A stretch of DNA of 27,637 bases from Azospirillum sp. 51_20 (GTDB lineage: Bacteria > Pseudomonadota > Alphaproteobacteria > RF32 > CAG-239). The translations under genes and the position numbers were made by a program. Numbering within the stretch: the first letter of the stretch is position 1; the number at the start of each line of letters is the position of its first letter. Below the pieces are notes generated by a model that saw only the letters and a program-made list of their open reading frames with translations, was not told the DNA's origin and did not search any database. The DNA lies in NCBI GenBank assembly GCA_001917175.1, contig MNTV01000027.1, forward strand, positions 1 to 27,637. The letters are read 5' to 3'. This document shows positions 15,850 to 22,646 of the stretch, piece by piece.

Positions 15850-16866
15850 TCACTCCCTTTTTTCTCCCTGCCAGCAAATGCAGGTGCGGTTGATGACGTC
15901 GTCGGCAAAATCGGGGGTTTGGCCGGCGGCCGGACCGCTGCCGAGCAGACGGAAAAAGTTGCAGAGATTGTTGGCAAACAGCCGGCTGGCGGTATCGGGC
16001 AAAAGCGACGCCATTTGCCTGTCGACGGTAACGACGGCACCGTTTTCGGTGGTAAAGGTTTCCGGCGAACCGGGTCCCTCGACGTTGCCGGAAACGTCAA
16101 TCAGCACGCTGCCGGCCTTAAGCAGGCCGATTTCCCTTTGTTTGAACAATATCGGTGCCCGGGGCGGCGATCCGGCGGCGGTAATGACGACGTCCGCTTC
16201 GGCAATCGTTTCGTTCAAACGTTCCGGTTCGACAAAGCGGGCGCCGAGGGATTCCGCCTGTTCGCGGGTTTCCGGTCGGATGTCGTGGGCAAAGACGACG
16301 GCGCCCAGCCTTTTGGCGGTGGCGATGGCCTGCAGGCCGGCGACGCCGATGCCGACAACGAGAATTTTGGCCGGCATCACCGATCCGGCGGCGGTAGTCA
16401 TCATCGGTACCGCGCGGTTGAGCATGTTGACGGCCTCGATTGCCGCTTTGTAGCCGGCCAGATTGTCCTGCGAAGACAAAATGTCCATGTCCTGTGCGCG
16501 GGAGATGCGGGGAATCCGTTCCAGGGCGAACAGGCTGAAGCGGCGGTTTTTGATCAGTTCCCAGTCGGGGACGAACGTGCGAAAATCGGCAATCACCGTC
16601 AGCCCGTCGGGCAGCCGTTTGGTTTCTTCGGCCGAAGGAGCACGTATTTTAAACAGCAGGGAGGCGCCTTTCAGGGCGGCGGCGGCGTCTTCGGCAATTT
16701 CGACGCCGGCGTTTTCATATTCTTTATCGGCAAATCCGGCCGCTTTGCCGGCGCCTTTTTCCATTTTTATTTTTGTACCGTCGGCAGTCAGCTTTTGTGC
16801 TGCCGGCGGGGTGAGGGCAACCCGCCGTTCGTAATCGGCGGTTTCCTTTAAAACGGCGATGATCAT
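15850..16866 (-). CDS. pntAA: NAD(P) transhydrogenase subunit alpha part 1 (NAD-binding), shortened
   Basis: 338 residues, against about 375-385 in typical PntAA. The alanine-dehydrogenase/PNT N-terminal domain is intact (KETADYERRVALTP; RAQDMDILSSQDNLAGYKA with the conserved Arg/Gln/Asp). The Rossmann motif VGIGVAGLQA (171-180) is present. After LGARFVE (207-213) the usual ~30-residue segment that includes the NAD-closing mobile loop (GGYAKEM in R. rubrum) is missing, and the chain goes directly to ADVVITA (224-230). The later VGHTN-like segment is also diverged. First gene of the pnt operon, divergent from the CHR transporters. Confidence 0.9.
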   Translation of the reverse strand: MIIAVLKETADYERRVALTPPAAQKLTADGTKIKMEKGAGKAAGFADKEYENAGVEIAEDAAAALKGASLLFKIRAPSAEETKRLPDGLTVIADFRTFVPDWELIKNRRFSLFALERIPRISRAQDMDILSSQDNLAGYKAAIEAVNMLNRAVPMMTTAAGSVMPAKILVVGIGVAGLQAIATAKRLGAVVFAHDIRPETREQAESLGARFVEPERLNETIAEADVVITAAGSPPRAPILFKQREIGLLKAGSVLIDVSGNVEGPGSPETFTTENGAVVTVDRQMASLLPDTASRLFANNLCNFFRLLGSGPAAGQTPDFADDVINRTCICWQGEKRE

Positions 16867-16950
16867 TTTGTCTCCGTTTGTTTAACGATTATGAAAGCAT
16901 ATGTTTATATAATTTCATTTTAAGGTTTTTGAAACGGAGAACAACAAAAA

Positions 16951-17475
16951 ATGTCGGTTTTATGGAATTTGTTTACAACATTCTTCAAAATCGGGCTGTT
17001 TACGTTTGGCGGCGGCTATGCGATGATTCCGCTGCTTTCGGCCGAACTGGCAAAAAAGAAACGATGGACCACCGACGAAGAGCTGATGGACTATTATTCA
17101 ATCGGCCAGTGCACGCCGGGGATCATTGCCGTCAACGTGTCGACTTTTATCGGTTACAAGCTCAAGGGTGTTTCCGGCGCGGTTGCGGCTACCGCCGGCA
17201 TGGTCGCGCCTTCGGTCGTCATTATTATAGCGATTGCCAACGCCGTCAGCTTTTATATGAAAAACGAATATGTGGCGCATGCCTTTGCCGGCATTCGAAT
17301 CGTTGTGATCGCGCTGATTTTCGACGTGGTGCTCGGCATGTGGAAAAAGGGCGTCGGCAGCTGGTTTCAGGGCATCATTTTCTGCCTGTCGCTGCTGGCG
17401 CTGGCATGGCTGTCGGTTTCGCCGGTAACGGTGGTGCTGGCGGCGGCGGTAATCGGTCTTTTGATCAGGAGTTAG
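16951..17475 (+). CDS. Chromate transporter family protein, short form, first of a pair
   Basis: 174 residues, a single CHR domain: FKIGLFTFGGGYAMIPLL near the N-terminus, then YSIGQCTPGIIAVN and several hydrophobic helices. Short CHR proteins usually occur as adjacent gene pairs that together equal one long ChrA and work as a heteromer. ACGGAG lies upstream of the ATG. Four bases separate it from the second gene. Known members export chromate; other anions may be the natural substrate here. Confidence 0.9.
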   Translation: MSVLWNLFTTFFKIGLFTFGGGYAMIPLLSAELAKKKRWTTDEELMDYYSIGQCTPGIIAVNVSTFIGYKLKGVSGAVAATAGMVAPSVVIIIAIANAVSFYMKNEYVAHAFAGIRIVVIALIFDVVLGMWKKGVGSWFQGIIFCLSLLALAWLSVSPVTVVLAAAVIGLLIRS

Positions 17476-17479
17476 GCAG

Positions 17480-18001
17480 ATGACGGTTTATGCCCTGTTG
17501 TTTTTCGAGTTTTTCAAAATCGGTCTGTTCGCTTTGGGCGGCGGGCTGGTTACGGTGCCGTTCCTGTTTGACCTGAGCACCCGCTATCCGTGGTTTACTT
17601 CCGAACAGCTGGTCAATATGATCGCGGTGGCGGAATCTTCGCCCGGACCGGTCGGCGTCAACATGGCGACTTATGCCGGTTTTAAAGCGGCGGGCGTTTC
17701 CGGCGCCCTGACGGCAACCTTCGGACTGGTGCTTCCGTCGCTGATCATTATCGTGATTATTGCCGCGCTTCTGGACAAGTTCCGGCAGACGGACTTTTTT
17801 CAAAATCTGATGTATGCCGTCCGGCCGGCGGTGATTGCGCTGATTTTGAACGCGGGGGCGGAACTGGGCAGACTGGCGTTGACGAATATGGAAGCCGCCG
17901 CTTTGTGCGCAATATTTTGGGGCGCAATTCACTTTTTCAAACTGCACCCCATTCTTTATATCGTTCTCGGCGGAATTTTAGGCGTTGCGCTCGGCTTATA
18001 A
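17480..18001 (+). CDS. Chromate transporter family protein, short form, second of a pair
   Basis: 173 residues, the partner CHR domain: FKIGLFALGGGLVTVPFL, then AESSPGPVGVNMATYAGFK and C-terminal helices. The SPGP and GxNxAT motifs are those of CHR proteins. It is paralogous to the gene before it and probably forms a complex with it, with inverted membrane topology as proposed for such pairs. Its stop overlaps the convergent gapR gene by 6 bp. Confidence 0.9.
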   Translation: MTVYALLFFEFFKIGLFALGGGLVTVPFLFDLSTRYPWFTSEQLVNMIAVAESSPGPVGVNMATYAGFKAAGVSGALTATFGLVLPSLIIIVIIAALLDKFRQTDFFQNLMYAVRPAVIALILNAGAELGRLALTNMEAAALCAIFWGAIHFFKLHPILYIVLGGILGVALGL

Positions 18002-18238
18002 ATCAAGCGCTTTGCGGTAGGTGTCGAGCAGGAACTCCTGTTCGTCGCGGTCGGCGGCGTTCATTTTGCGCAATTTTAAAATCGCCCGCATGATCTTGAC
18101 GTCAAAACCGGCCGATTTGGCTTCGGCAAACACGTCGCGGATGTCGCCCGAGAGGGCTTTCTTCTCTTCTTCCAAGCGTTCGATGCGTTCGATCAGCGAG
18201 CGCAGCCTGTCGGCAGCAATGCCTCCAACTTCTGTCAT
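17996..18238 (-). CDS. gapR: GapR nucleoid-associated protein (DUF2312)
   Basis: 80 residues, matching the alphaproteobacterial GapR family: LRSLIERIERLEEEKKAL, then FAEAKSAGFDVKIMRAILKL and a C-terminal EQEFLLDTYRKAL. GapR binds AT-rich overtwisted DNA and helps clear positive supercoils during replication and transcription. The start is set by GGGAG about 8 nt before the ATG at 18236-18238; a longer frame upstream lacks a ribosome site and family similarity. This gene is the strongest single marker that the window is alphaproteobacterial. Confidence 0.93.
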   Translation of the reverse strand: MTEVGGIAADRLRSLIERIERLEEEKKALSGDIRDVFAEAKSAGFDVKIMRAILKLRKMNAADRDEQEFLLDTYRKALDL

Positions 18239-18333
18239 TTTTTTATCTCCCGAAAAATTTTTTTTGGTTGTAAGCGAGATTAGCAAAAGCTATATCTTTT
18301 GACAAGCAAATAAATTGTGGGTACGAAAAAATC

Positions 18334-18364
18334 TTGTAGAAGTTTAAATTTTAGCGCCTATAAT
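18334..18364 (+). promoter_or_regulatory. Possible pyk promoter
   Basis: TATAAT at 18359-18364 is preceded after 19 nt by TTGTAG (18334-18339). A second TATAAT lies at 18370-18375, 11 nt downstream, without a good -35. A perfect TTGACA at 18299-18304 has no -10 at usual spacing. Start of transcription would fall about 20-25 nt before the pyk start codon, leaving a very short leader. Confidence 0.4.
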
Positions 18365-18399
18365 GCCGCTATAATAAAAAAACGTGAGAGAGGATGAAA

Positions 18400-19824
18400 A
18401 TGCCAAAAAAGACATATACGCGTATTCTTGCCACAATCGGGCCGTCTTCCGCCGACGAACGGACCATTTCCGCTCTGCTTGACGCCGGCGCCGACGCCTT
18501 TCGTTTTAACTTCAGCCACGGAACCCGCGAAGAACACAAACAACGTTATGACATTGTTCGCCGCCTGGCGGAAGAAAAGGGACTGTTTACCACCATCGTT
18601 GCCGATTTGCAGGGGCCGAAACTCCGCGTCGGTTCGTTTGCTACCGGCAGCGTGGTTTTGAAAGAGGGCGGCGAATTTGTCCTCGACATGAAGGAAGAAC
18701 CCGGCAATGAAGCGCGGGTGACGCTGCCGCACAAGGAAATTTTCGCCGCGATCAAACCGGGCGACGACCTGCTGCTGAACGACGGCAACATTGTTCTGAC
18801 GGTCAAATCATGCGATGCGGCGAGCGCGGTGACGGAAGTTAAGGTCGGTGGAGAACTTTCCAGCCACAAGGGCGTCAATCTGCCGAACATCAAACTGCCG
18901 ATTTCCGCAATTACCGAAAAAGACCGGAGCGATCTGGAATTTGCCCTGGAAATGGGCGTGGACTGGGTCTGCCTTTCGTTTGTTCAGTCGGCCGACGACG
19001 TGCGGGCGGCAAAAGCGCTGATCGGCGATCGGGCGTTGATTATTTCCAAGCTTGAAAAACCGAGCGCGATCGTCGAACTGGAAGATATTATCAAGCTTTC
19101 CGACGGTATTATGGTTGCCCGCGGCGACCTCGGGGTCGAGTGTCCGCTGCAAACGGTGCCGGTTCTGCAAAAGAAGATTGTCAACGCCTGCCGCAAATAT
19201 GCGCGGCCGGTGATCGTTGCCACCCAGATGCTCGAATCGATGATCGAAAAACCGACCCCCACCCGGGCGGAGGTTTCCGACGTGGCGACCGCGGTTTATG
19301 ACGGTGCCGACGCGGTAATGCTTTCGGCCGAAACGGCGGCCGGAAAATATCCGGTGGAAGCGGTGAAGATGATGAACAAGATCATCACTCAGGTTGAGGC
19401 GGATCCGCTGTTTTTCCAGTATATGAAGAATTTGCAGTCGGTTTCCTGCTGCATGGGCGAGGCCGATTCGATCACTTACGCGGCGAGCGAAATATCCAAG
19501 GTTCTGAAAAACGTCAAGGCGGTGGTAACTTATACCAGTTCGGGCCGGACAACTTTTCTCGTTTCCCGCGAGCGGCCGGATATTCCGATCGTTGCCGTTA
19601 CCCCGAACATTAAGGTTGCCCGTCAGCTGGGGCTGGTCTGGGGTGCCCGGCGCTTTATCAACGAATCGACCTTTCAGAGTTTTGACCGTTTTGAAGACGT
19701 GGCCAAAACCGTGGCGCTTGCAAGCGGCGCGGCAAACAAAGGCGACCACATCATCATTACCGGCGGTTTCCCGCTCGGCGTCAAGGGACGGACGAATATG
19801 CTGCATACGGTGTATATTGATTAA
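18400..19824 (+). CDS. pyk: Pyruvate kinase
   Basis: 474 residues when started at the ATG at 18400: the GAGAGG at 18388-18393 touches an earlier in-frame ATG (18394) but is 6 nt from this one. Opening TRILATIGPSSADER, the MVARGDLGVE active-site region and ATQMLESMIEKPTPTRAEV are typical. The enzyme makes ATP and pyruvate from phosphoenolpyruvate in glycolysis. The C-terminal allosteric-type domain is complete and ends NMLHTVYID. Directly after the stop is a second, truncated copy of the last ~52 codons (19833-19993). Confidence 0.97.
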   Translation: MPKKTYTRILATIGPSSADERTISALLDAGADAFRFNFSHGTREEHKQRYDIVRRLAEEKGLFTTIVADLQGPKLRVGSFATGSVVLKEGGEFVLDMKEEPGNEARVTLPHKEIFAAIKPGDDLLLNDGNIVLTVKSCDAASAVTEVKVGGELSSHKGVNLPNIKLPISAITEKDRSDLEFALEMGVDWVCLSFVQSADDVRAAKALIGDRALIISKLEKPSAIVELEDIIKLSDGIMVARGDLGVECPLQTVPVLQKKIVNACRKYARPVIVATQMLESMIEKPTPTRAEVSDVATAVYDGADAVMLSAETAAGKYPVEAVKMMNKIITQVEADPLFFQYMKNLQSVSCCMGEADSITYAASEISKVLKNVKAVVTYTSSGRTTFLVSRERPDIPIVAVTPNIKVARQLGLVWGARRFINESTFQSFDRFEDVAKTVALASGAANKGDHIIITGGFPLGVKGRTNMLHTVYID

Positions 19825-19832
19825 GCCGGTTA

Positions 19833-19993
19833 ACTTTCCGGAGTTTCGACCGTTTTGAAGATGTAGCCAAGACCGTGGCGCTTGCAAGCGGCGCGGCAAA
19901 CAAAGGCGACCACATCATCATTACCGGCGGTTTCCCGCCCGGCGTCAAGGGACGGACGAATATGCTGCATACGGTGTATATTGATTAAGCCGG
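19833..19993 (+). pseudogene. Duplicated 3' fragment of pyruvate kinase
   Basis: This stretch repeats 19669-19829 at an offset of 164 bp, covering the last ~52 codons, the TAA and the following GCCGG. I count eight base differences. Six are synonymous third-position changes (for example GAC/GAT, GTG/GTA, AAA/AAG) and two change a residue (Gln to Arg, Leu to Pro). It has no start or ribosome site and cannot make a working enzyme. The pattern suggests it is the tail of a diverged pyk allele rather than a recently decayed copy. The terminator at 20012 follows this copy, not the functional gene. Confidence 0.9.
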
Positions 19994-20011
19994 ATTCTGT
20001 TTTGCAAAGGC

Positions 20012-20048
20012 GGGGAAAGCATTTTTGCTTTCCCCTTTGTTTTTTTTC
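20012..20048 (+). terminator. Rho-independent terminator after pyk and its duplicated tail
   Basis: GGGGAAAGC (20012-20020), a six-base ATTTTT loop, then GCTTTCCCC (20027-20035), followed by TTTG and a run of eight T. CAAAG/TTTG outside the stem may extend it. It lies 24 bp after the stop of the duplicated fragment and leads directly into the T-rich tract. Confidence 0.9.
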
Positions 20049-20416
20049 TTCTTGTTTTGTTTTTCTTCGTTTTTTCTCTTCTTGTTTTACTTCCTTCCGG
20101 TTGTTGTTTTTGCATGCTCTTTTTGCTTTTCCTCTTTGTTTTTTGCTTTTTTTCTTTTGCCGTTCTTCTTATCTTTTCTTGCCTTTTTGTTTTTCTTCGT
20201 TTTTTCATTCTCCTTATTTCGTGTTTTCTTTTGTTTTTGCTTTTTTCTTGCTTTATTGTTTTTTATGCCTTTTCCTTCCTCTTGTCTTTTCCCTTCTCTT
20301 TTTCTCATTTTTCTTTATCTTTTTATTCTCCTTGCTTCTTCTTTCTCTTTATCCTTTTCTGCTTTTTCTTTACTTCGTCTTTTGGGGTTGCCCGTCCCTT
20401 CCGCCGTTTTTCGCCG
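20022..20416. other. Long A-depleted, T-rich low-complexity tract
   Basis: On the plus strand I count only 12 A in 20022-20400, with A-free runs at 20022-20088, 20115-20170 and 20172-20206, and none from 20373 to 20416. The text is built of TTTT/CTT/TTG words, with partial internal repeats: TTGTTTTTCTTCGTTTTTTC occurs near 20057 and again near 20187, and TCTTCTTGTTTT twice near 20048 and 20078. All three plus frames stay open because stop codons need A, and the minus strand reads as Lys/Arg/Glu-rich. No ribosome site or conserved domain supports a gene. It fills the gap between convergent pyk and rpmB. The remainder, 20417-20638, shows nothing I can identify. Confidence 0.85.
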
Positions 20417-20638
20417 ATTGTTTCCGCTGTCCTTTTTTGTAATGAAGTTTTCGCTTCTGTTGATCGGTTCGATTTTGATTTCCCTGCCATAAAACTCCGG
20501 CAAACGGCTGTATGTGCTGCCGATTTCCATGTTGTAACGCACCATAAATCCAGATTTTGGCTATCACCGTTTTCAATTGCAGAAAATGGTCGTTGCGGTA
20601 AGCCGGCTGACTGATGTTGATTTTTATTTTTACGGCAT

Positions 20639-20668
20639 AAAAAAAGCACCTTCCGAGAAAGGTGCTTT
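20639..20668 (-). terminator. Rho-independent terminator of rpmB
   Basis: On the minus strand AAAGCACCTT pairs with AAGGTGCTTT around a six-base loop (stem arms 20643-20652 and 20659-20668) and is followed by a T run (complement of A at 20639-20645). It begins about 25 bp after the rpmB stop codon. Confidence 0.9.
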
Positions 20669-20692
20669 CAGGCAATCTTATTGTAAGCAAAA

Positions 20693-21055
20693 CTATTCAG
20701 CAGCTTTGGCAGCCTTTTTGGCAATGCGGGCCGGAACGGCTTTTCTGGCAGCGGAAGCAGCCGGTTTGGCAGCCGGGCCTTTTTTCTTGGCAACCGCTTT
20801 TTTGATTTTCAAAGCTTCTTCGCTGAGCTTGTTGCCGGAAGTGGATTCCAGATAAGAATCCAAACCGCCGTTGTGCTCAATCGAACGCAAAGTTTTGGAG
20901 CAGATCTTCAGCTTGAAAACTTTGTTCAGAGCTTCGCTGAACAGAGAAACAACTTGCAGATTCGGCATAAAACGACGGCGGTTATGGTTGTTAGCATGGC
21001 TAACGCTGTTCCCGCTCATAACGCCGGTGCCGGTAATATCACATTTTTTAACCAT
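20693..21055 (-). CDS. rpmB: 50S ribosomal protein L28 with Lys/Ala-rich C-terminal extension
   Basis: 120 residues from the ATG at 21053-21055, which has GAGGAAT upstream. Residues 1-88 are a standard L28: CDITGTGVMSGNSVSHANN, RRRFMPNLQ and TLRSIEHNGGLDSYL. From about residue 84 the chain becomes a repetitive Lys/Ala/Pro tail to the end, about 25-30 residues longer than the ~97-residue alphaproteobacterial form I know. The tail resembles histone H1-like sequences and may bind rRNA. Own promoter and terminator flank the gene, so it is a single-gene unit. Confidence 0.95.
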   Translation of the reverse strand: MVKKCDITGTGVMSGNSVSHANNHNRRRFMPNLQVVSLFSEALNKVFKLKICSKTLRSIEHNGGLDSYLESTSGNKLSEEALKIKKAVAKKKGPAAKPAASAARKAVPARIAKKAAKAAE

Positions 21056-21088
21056 AATTTTATTCCTCAAAAACAAACTCGTTGCTTG

Positions 21089-21117
21089 TTAATAGCCAGA
21101 GTTTGCGAAAAAGTCAA
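21089..21117 (-). promoter_or_regulatory. rpmB promoter
   Basis: On the minus strand TTGACT (21112-21117), a 17-nt spacer and TATTAA (21089-21094) lie 34 nt before the L28 start codon. This is the best-spaced sigma-70-type promoter in the window. Confidence 0.7.
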
Positions 21118-21142
21118 GAATTATTTAATAAAATAAAAAAAA

Positions 21143-21171
21143 TTGTAGCATTTTTTTTTGAAATGTATTAT
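21143..21171 (+). promoter_or_regulatory. tRNA-Arg promoter
   Basis: TTGTAG (21143-21148), 17-nt spacer, TATTAT (21166-21171), ending 23 nt before the tRNA-Arg gene. It is divergent from the rpmB promoter, about 25 bp away. Confidence 0.6.
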
Positions 21172-21194
21172 TAGTATCACGAACTGCAAATATT

Positions 21195-21271
21195 GTACCC
21201 GTAGCTCAGCTGGATAGAGTGTTGGCCTCCGACGCCAAAGGTCATGGGTTCGAATCCCTTCGGGTACGCCA
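21195..21271 (+). tRNA. tRNA-Arg (CCG)
   Basis: A 77-nt cloverleaf with acceptor stem GTACCCG/CGGGTAC, D-arm AGCTCAGCTGGATAGAGT, anticodon loop CTCCGAC (anticodon CCG, reading CGG), T-loop TTCGAAT, and encoded CCA at 21269-21271. Single gene with its own promoter and terminator. Confidence 0.97.
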
Positions 21272-21280
21272 ATTTATGAA

Positions 21281-21311
21281 AAAACTCCCGCGTTTGGCCG
21301 GGAGTTTTTTT
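21281..21311 (+). terminator. Terminator after tRNA-Arg
   Basis: AAAACTCCCG (21281-21290) pairs with CGGGAGTTTT (21299-21308) around an eight-base loop, followed by a T run to 21311. The A run before the stem makes it potentially bidirectional. Confidence 0.9.
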
Positions 21312-21478
21312 ATGTGGCTTTATATATTAGGGAATTGAATTGACAGCTTGGTTGCCCAAGTGACTTTTGCCATAAATGTGTAAATTTGACGGTCTTTGGC
21401 CCGCAACGGTCCGTTAGTTGGAACGATTTTCTGGCCTGCTTGATTTTATAATATTTTTTCTGTATATTTTCCTTGTCG

Positions 21479-21496
21479 GATAAACGATGGTTTATC
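21479..21496. repeat. Perfect inverted repeat upstream of the glycosyltransferase
   Basis: GATAAAC (21479-21485), four-base spacer, GTTTATC (21490-21496). It lies about 30 nt upstream of the start at 21528 and downstream of a TATAAT-like sequence (21447-21452), so it could be an operator or a leader hairpin. A second small palindrome, AACGG-T-CCGTT, is at 21405-21415. The rest of 21312-21527 shows nothing else I can name. Confidence 0.4.
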
Positions 21497-21527
21497 TGTA
21501 ACAATAACTGGTATGAGGTTGTATTTC

Positions 21528-22565
21528 ATGGAAAAATGTTTTATTCAGATGCGGGCTTATAATGACGAAAAAACGATAAAACGGGCGATAGATTCTGTTT
21601 TGATGCAGGATTATCCGAATGTTGAACTGATTGTCCTTGACGATGGGTCGACGGATCACACAGGAGATATCGTGAAGGGGTATGACAATCCAAACGTTCA
21701 TTATGTTCGGCAACAAAACAAAGGACCGGCCGGGGCTTTCAGGGCGATTGTTGCGGAAACGCTTCGCCGCGCCGATGAAAACGATTACATTTTTTCTTTG
21801 GACGGTGACGATTTTTATACCAGAAGGGACGCCCTTTCCGGAACCGTGAAAAGAATGAAGGAAGCTGATGCCAATTTATGTATTATCGGCATGGAATTCA
21901 GCGGCGACAGAAATTTTATTTTGCAGCCTGACGCCGGTAAAAAACATAATGGTGTGGTTGAAAGGCTGGCACGCAAAGGCAAAGCCGCAAACATAATGAC
22001 GGCGCCGTTCATTATTGATGCCGACACGACTTTGTGGAGTAAGGTGTACAGAAAAGACATGCTTGAAAAATATGTCGGGATGCTGCCGGAGTTTGCTCCC
22101 GATTTGAAAGTCTGTGAGGATTTTCCGGCGACGGTGATGTTGTTGATGAAAGACGCGAAAATTGTTGCCAATCCGGATATATTTTACGGTTTTTACAAAC
22201 GGAGTGACAGCATTACTTCCAAGCCGACGGTAGCGAATTTTGAACGGGACAGAATTCAGTTCATAAAAATGACGCAGCAGATTGTTGATGAAAACCGCGG
22301 CGAATTTTTCGGAGTGGCGCCGTATTTTATCAAAAGTTTTGTCAAAGCTAAATACGACATTATTTCCGGGATTGTTGAAAATAAGGTGAAAAACGGGGAT
22401 TTGCCGGCCGACTACGGCAAGGAAAAGTTTCAGGAAACGTTCAGAAGGGAAATCAGGTGCGATTTTTTGGAGACGGAAGAAAAAAACAATGCGGAAGAGC
22501 GGCGGCCCGTTTCTGCCCGGCAGGGCTTTTTATCCGGTTCGGTGAAAGCGGGAACGGAACGCTGA
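21528..22565 (+). CDS. Family 2 glycosyltransferase
   Basis: 345 residues starting at the ATG at 21528, which has GAGG about 9 nt upstream; an earlier ATG at 21513 overlaps that site. The GT-A fold is shown by YNDEKTIKRAIDSVLMQDYP, the nucleotide-binding DDGSTD (38-43) and the metal-binding DGDD (92-95). It would transfer a sugar from a nucleotide sugar to an unknown acceptor, possibly in surface polysaccharide. No transport or other glycan genes are adjacent. Codon use is noticeably richer in A/T than in the flanking genes, which suggests acquisition by transfer. The last ~20 residues look unstructured. Confidence 0.88.
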   Translation: MEKCFIQMRAYNDEKTIKRAIDSVLMQDYPNVELIVLDDGSTDHTGDIVKGYDNPNVHYVRQQNKGPAGAFRAIVAETLRRADENDYIFSLDGDDFYTRRDALSGTVKRMKEADANLCIIGMEFSGDRNFILQPDAGKKHNGVVERLARKGKAANIMTAPFIIDADTTLWSKVYRKDMLEKYVGMLPEFAPDLKVCEDFPATVMLLMKDAKIVANPDIFYGFYKRSDSITSKPTVANFERDRIQFIKMTQQIVDENRGEFFGVAPYFIKSFVKAKYDIISGIVENKVKNGDLPADYGKEKFQETFRREIRCDFLETEEKNNAEERRPVSARQGFLSGSVKAGTER

Positions 22566-22592
22566 CATTTGATAGACGGAAGAACGATAATG

Positions 22593-22623
22593 ACGCCGGG
22601 ATTGATAAAATCAATTCCGGCGT
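22593..22623. terminator. Hairpin between convergent glycosyltransferase and ribokinase genes
   Basis: ACGCCGGGATTGAT (22593-22606), loop AAA, ATCAATTCCGGCGT (22610-22623): a 14-bp stem with one G-T pair. No T run follows on either strand, so it is a weak intrinsic terminator at best, but its place between two converging genes suggests it ends or protects both transcripts. Confidence 0.5.
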
Positions 22624-22646
22624 TCGGCAATAAAACGCTTGTTTTT

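Noticed and set aside
18299..18304. Perfect TTGACA upstream of pyk
   Set aside because: No -10 element at 16-18 nt downstream; the TATAAT boxes are over 50 nt away.
19669..19993. Direct repeat considered as a CRISPR or mobile-element end
   Set aside because: Only two copies, the unit is coding sequence of pyk, and there is no transposase, terminal inverted repeat or spacer structure.
20025..20492. Phe/Leu/Ser-rich hydrophobic open frames on the plus strand of the T-rich tract
   Set aside because: All three frames are open at once because the tract has almost no A, so openness carries no coding information; no ribosome site or homology.
20087..20545. Lys/Arg/Glu-rich open frames on the minus strand, including one starting at 20545
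   Set aside because: No Shine-Dalgarno, different frames interrupt one another, and the composition follows from the purine-rich strand. A decayed Lys-rich gene cannot be fully excluded and is mentioned under the tract.
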